NCBI RefSeq assembly: GCF_030159095.1
Contig: NZ_BRXS01000001.1
Coordinates: forward strand, 372,001-436,000
Direction of reading: 5' to 3'
Origin: Roseisolibacter agri
Lineage (GTDB): Bacteria > Gemmatimonadota > Gemmatimonadetes > Gemmatimonadales > Gemmatimonadaceae
DNA: 64,000 bases
Under the pieces are notes generated by a model that did not search any database, was not told where the DNA came from, and worked only from the letters and a program-made list of their open reading frames with translations. Shown one piece after another: positions 60,816-64,000 of this stretch (position 1 is its first letter; each line of letters opens with the position of its first letter). Position numbers and translations under genes: made by a program.

Positions 60816-63164
60816 ATGCCGCTCGCCGCCCTCCTCGCCCTCCCGCTGCAGCTCGCCGCCGCCAACCCCGCCGCGCCGCCGGTCCACCACGGCCTCCGCG
60901 GCCAGCTCGAGGTGCGCGCGCCGCGGCTGGAGCAGGCGATCGAGGTCGACGGCCGGCTCGACGAGCCGGCGTGGCGCGAGGCCGCGGTGCTCACGGGCTT
61001 CTCGCTCTACCAGCCGGTGGACGGCCGCCCCGCGCCCGACTCGACCGAGGTGCTGGTGTGGTACTCGCCGACCGCGATCCACTTCGGCATCCGCGCCTTC
61101 GAGCCGCACGGCGCGGTGCGCGCGACGCTGGCCGACCGCGACCGCGTGAGCAGCGACGACTACGTCGAGCTGCACCTGGACACCTTCGACGAGCGGCGCC
61201 GCGCGCTGGTGTTCATCGTCAACCCGCTCGGCGTGCAGGCGGACGGCACGAAGAGCGAGGGCGGCGGCTTCATCCCCGGCGCCAACGTCGCGCCGGGGCA
61301 GAACGACCTCAGCGCCGACTTCCAGTGGCGCTCCAAGGGCCGCGTCACCGAGCAGGGCTACGAGGTCGAGGTGCGCGTCCCGTTCAGCAGCATCCGCTAC
61401 GCGGTGGGCAATCCGCAGCGGTGGGGGCTGCAGGTCGTGCGGCGCGTGCAGCACAGCGGCTACGAGCAGACGTGGACGCCCGCACGTCGCGGCTCGGCCT
61501 CCTTCATCGCGCAGGCGGGACGCCTGGTGGGGCTGACCGGGATGCGCCACGGGCAGGTGGTGGAGCTGAACCCGGAGCTGACCAACACGACGGCGGGCAC
61601 GCCGCGCGTGTCGAACGGCGACGGGTGGCGCTACGCCAACGACGCCAACGTCGGTGGCAACGTGCGCTGGGCGATGGGGAGCGACTTCGTCCTCAACGGC
61701 ACCATCCGCCCGGACTTCTCGCAGGTCGAGGCGGACGCGACGCAGATCGCCACCGACCAGCGATTCGCGCTCTTCTATCCGGAGCGGCGCCCGTTCTTCG
61801 TCGAGGGAAGCGATCAGTTCAACGTGCCGAACACGCTCGTCTACACGCGGCGCATCGTGCGTCCCGAGGCGGCGGCCAAGCTGACGGGGAAGATCGGGCG
61901 CAACGACGTCGCGCTGCTCACCGCGATGGACGACCGGGCGACGACCCTCGACGGCTCGCGGCCGTTCGTCGGCATCATGCGGCTGCGGCGCGACCTCGGC
62001 ACCCAGTCCACGGCGGGCGTGCTGTACAGCGGCCGCACGAGCGGCGCGCGCGACAACCACGTCGTCGGCGCCGACGCGCGCCTCGTCTTCGGCGGGATGT
62101 ACTTCGCGCAGTTCCAGGCGGTGGGGAGCACGACGTCGCAGGACGGCGTGCGCCGCACCGCGCCGATGTGGGAGGCGGTCGTGGACCGCACGGGCCGCAG
62201 CTTCGGCTTCCACTACGCGCTGCTCGGCATCGCGCCGGACTTCCAGACGGACAACGGCTTCGTGCCGCGCACCGGGTTCGTGCAGCCGAGCTTCAACAAC
62301 CGCTTCACGGCGTTCGGGCGGCCGGGCGGGTTCTTCGAGCGCTACAACGTCTTCGTGCAGACGAGCGCGCTCTGGCGCTACGACGGCTTCTTCGACGGCG
62401 AGAGCCGGCTGGAGCACCGCCTCTCCGCGAACAACCAGCTGACCTTCCGCCGCGGCTGGTCGGTGTCGGTGACGCCGGCGCTCGCGAGCTACGCGTTCGA
62501 CCCGGCGAACTACCGCGGGCTGCGGACGGCGGGCACGAACGGCGCGGCGCCGGCGCCGTTCGTGCCGTCGGCGCGCACGGGAACGACGGTGTCCTCGTTC
62601 TCGGTCGCGACGCCGCAGTTCCGGCGCTTCGCGGCGTCCGCCGGCACGACGGTCGGCAACGACGTGGACTTCCTGGAGTCGTCGCGCGTGCGGCGGCAGG
62701 ACTGGAACGCGTCGCTGGACCTGCGCCCGAACGAGCGGCTGCGCGTGGGCGCGACGTACGTCGCCAGCAGCTTCACGCGCCGCCGCGACGGCGCGCGCAT
62801 CCAGTCGCTGCGCATCCCGCGCGTGCGGGCCGAGTACCAGGTGGCGCGCCCGGTGCTGGTGCGGGTGGTGTCGCAGTACGAGTCGACGCGGCGCGCGGCG
62901 CTGCGCGATCCGCGCACGGGCGAGGTGCTGCTCACCACGGGGCCGACGGCGGGGAGCTTCGTGCCGTCGGTGGAGCGCCGCGGCAACGCGCTGCGCACGG
63001 ACTGGCTGTTCTCGTACCGGCCGACGCCGGGCACGGTGGTGTTCGCGGGCTACGGCAACACGCTCACGGAGCCGGACGCGCTGGCGTTCCAGCAGCTGCG
63101 CCGCGTGAACGACGCGCTGTTCGTGAAGCTGAGCTACCTGTTCCGGCTGAAGCAGGGCGACTGA
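60816..63164 (+). CDS. Secreted DUF5916 protein with CBM9-like domain, second copy
   Basis: 782 residues from ATG 60816; the signal peptide is short (MPLAALLALPLQLAAA). CBM9-like N-terminal domain (VDGRLDEPAWREAAVL near 45-60), then the DUF5916 region with FYPERRPFFVEGSDQF. A paralogue of the gene at 6000 and similarly long, but without the embedded small palindrome. Function unproven; a beta-barrel-like outer-membrane role is inferred. The composite repeat element begins just past its stop. Confidence 0.85.
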   Translation: MPLAALLALPLQLAAANPAAPPVHHGLRGQLEVRAPRLEQAIEVDGRLDEPAWREAAVLTGFSLYQPVDGRPAPDSTEVLVWYSPTAIHFGIRAFEPHGAVRATLADRDRVSSDDYVELHLDTFDERRRALVFIVNPLGVQADGTKSEGGGFIPGANVAPGQNDLSADFQWRSKGRVTEQGYEVEVRVPFSSIRYAVGNPQRWGLQVVRRVQHSGYEQTWTPARRGSASFIAQAGRLVGLTGMRHGQVVELNPELTNTTAGTPRVSNGDGWRYANDANVGGNVRWAMGSDFVLNGTIRPDFSQVEADATQIATDQRFALFYPERRPFFVEGSDQFNVPNTLVYTRRIVRPEAAAKLTGKIGRNDVALLTAMDDRATTLDGSRPFVGIMRLRRDLGTQSTAGVLYSGRTSGARDNHVVGADARLVFGGMYFAQFQAVGSTTSQDGVRRTAPMWEAVVDRTGRSFGFHYALLGIAPDFQTDNGFVPRTGFVQPSFNNRFTAFGRPGGFFERYNVFVQTSALWRYDGFFDGESRLEHRLSANNQLTFRRGWSVSVTPALASYAFDPANYRGLRTAGTNGAAPAPFVPSARTGTTVSSFSVATPQFRRFAASAGTTVGNDVDFLESSRVRRQDWNASLDLRPNERLRVGATYVASSFTRRRDGARIQSLRIPRVRAEYQVARPVLVRVVSQYESTRRAALRDPRTGEVLLTTGPTAGSFVPSVERRGNALRTDWLFSYRPTPGTVVFAGYGNTLTEPDALAFQQLRRVNDALFVKLSYLFRLKQGD

Positions 63165-63210
63165 GCACGCGTCACGCAGTCTCGCCGGACCCGAACGGCG
63201 AACTGCATTC

Positions 63211-63329
63211 GACAGGATTACAACGGATTGGACGGACAAGAGCCGGATTACGCTCCTCGCGGCGCACGACACCTCGCCGCCACGCGGAGCGTAATCCGCG
63301 CTTGTCCGTCGAATCCGTCCAATCCTGTC
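63211..63329. repeat. Long hairpin B of the composite intergenic element, copy 2
   Basis: Left arm 63211-63256 and right arm 63286-63329 pair over most of their length with one small gap, around a 29-base loop. GGAT/GGAC words recur at 9-12 bases. The apex has the reverse complement of CTCCGCGTGGCG at 63278-63289. Hairpin B lies before A here; in copy 1 the order is A then B, so copy 1 is the same unit inverted. Confidence 0.85.
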
Positions 63330-63374
63330 AAAGCCGTTCGCCGTTTCGCGTCCTGCGCGCCGGGCCCTGTGGCC

Positions 63375-63505
63375 ATTGGAGAGGATGCGGATGCTCCGGA
63401 TGCGGCGGATGCTCCGGATCGCTCCGCGTGGCGCACGGGACGTCGTTGCCACGGGGGACGATCCGAATGATCCGCTCCATCCGGAGCATCCGTATCCTCT
63501 CCAAC
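63375..63505. repeat. Long hairpin A of the composite intergenic element, copy 2
   Basis: Left arm 63375-63425 and right arm 63453-63503 match in about 42 of 51 positions when the right arm is reverse-complemented. Units of GGATnnnnC with nine-base spacing are clear. The apex has CTCCGCGTGGCG at 63422-63433, as in copy 1. Bases 63506-63633 hold the tail of the element and the control region of the next gene. Confidence 0.85.
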
Positions 63506-63633
63506 CGGAGAAGAGTTCGGGCGCGAAGTTGGGCGCCGAGGTATCCCTGCTGTCATCGCAGCTCGGATTCCGCCCGTTCCGCGCGCCGCGTCCGCGCGGT
63601 AGCGTACCATCCACACTCTCGCGGAGCCGACCC

Positions 63634-64000
63634 GTGTCCCGTCCCGATCGCCGCGCGCCACGTGCGCGTTCCTGGCTCGCCCTCACCCTGCTCGCGCTGC
63701 CCGCGGCCGCTCGCGCGCAGGCGGCCGAGCCGCCGATCGTCGGCCGGTGGGACCTGCGGGTGACGCAGCCGGACGGCTCCATCGCGCCGTCGTGGCTGGA
63801 GGTGTCGCGTTCCGGGAACAGCGCGCTGGTGGGGCGCTTCGTGGGCAACGTCGGCAGCGCGCGGCCCATCGGGCGCATCGACTTCGCGGACGGCACCATG
63901 CGCTTCGCGATCCCGCCGCAGTGGGAGCAGGGGACGGGCGACCTGACGGTCGAGGGGACGGTCGCGGGCGAGCGGATGACGGGATCGCTCGTGCTGCCGA
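63634..64000 (+). CDS. Exported protein, 5' end only (possibly DUF1080-associated)
   Basis: Starts at GTG 63634 and runs off the window after 122 codons. A signal peptide ends near Ala-Arg-Ala-Gln (residue 29). The visible part, VGRWDLRVTQPDGSIAPSWLEV, then MRFAIPPQWEQGTGDLTVEGTVAGERMTG, is a beta-rich domain that I associate with the N-terminal part of some DUF1080 proteins. That assignment is tentative without the rest of the gene. Confidence 0.6.
   Translation, partial: MSRPDRRAPRARSWLALTLLALPAAARAQAAEPPIVGRWDLRVTQPDGSIAPSWLEVSRSGNSALVGRFVGNVGSARPIGRIDFADGTMRFAIPPQWEQGTGDLTVEGTVAGERMTGSLVLP

Noticed and set aside
63228-63661. Short open frames inside the second copy of the element
   Set aside because: Same reason: products mirror the hairpin arms and are not protein-like.
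60018-63899. A 1293-codon open frame on the minus strand
   Set aside because: Antisense to a clear Xaa-Pro peptidase end, a VOC gene and a DUF5916 gene, and it covers the repeat element. Composition is that of a shadow frame.

Overview
The window is 64 kb of very GC-rich bacterial chromosome with almost all third codon positions G or C. It is packed with about 58 protein genes. I see no rRNA, tRNA, CRISPR array, transposase, integrase or phage gene. The family mix points to Gemmatimonadota (a Gemmatirosa-like soil bacterium): ADOP-type ABC permeases with a PadR repressor, DUF5916 outer-membrane-like proteins, large BTAD/TPR regulators, a Ser/Thr kinase fused to a TolB-like propeller, and M56/BlaI pairs. 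The lineage is inferred from gene families, not from a marker gene.

Layout. 1-5958: tail of sdhB, a TPR protein, a membrane protein, an orphan ADOP permease, a DUF1259 protein and an ornithine-cyclodeaminase-like enzyme. 6000-12234: DUF5916 protein, CorC-type protein, dienelactone hydrolase, a lipoprotein and a cupin. 12415-15591: regulator with N-terminal ATPase and C-terminal BTAD. 15751-22183: nitrite/NO module, all on one strand: Rrf2 (NsrR-like), nirK, nirV, SCO, alginate-export-type porin, DUF542 protein, cupin, two tiny haem-copper-oxidase-like membrane proteins and a CopD-like protein. 22197-26663: DUF2911 lipoprotein, then a BlaI/M56 sensor pair with a double operator. 26818-31922: two histidine kinases, one translationally coupled to a solute-binding protein. 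32005-39274: serine hydrolase, DUF983, YciI, DoxX, GNAT and a membrane-anchored BTAD/TPR regulator. 39426-44006: membrane protein, cupredoxin lipoprotein, PadR plus ADOP permease. 44019-49988: LLM oxidoreductase, then a five-gene ABC-2 exporter operon led by a Sel1 lipoprotein. 50115-54268: aldo/keto reductase, then a DUF1080, isomerase and Gfo/Idh cluster for 3-keto-sugar metabolism. 54305-64000: stand-alone NFACT-R, PknB-type kinase, Xaa-Pro peptidase, VOC protein, a second DUF5916 protein and the start of a secreted protein.

The most unusual signal is non-coding. The only two gaps above 300 bases (45078-45551 and 63165-63633) hold the same roughly 300-bp composite element in opposite orientations. 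It is built from two long imperfect hairpins whose arms carry phased GGAT/ATCC words and whose apices share the 12-mer CTCCGCGTGGCG. Other points of interest are tandem PadR-type operators that include the ribosome binding site, paired BlaI operators, a hairpin that buries the ribosome binding site of the DUF983 gene, and the two minimal oxidase-like proteins in the nir module.
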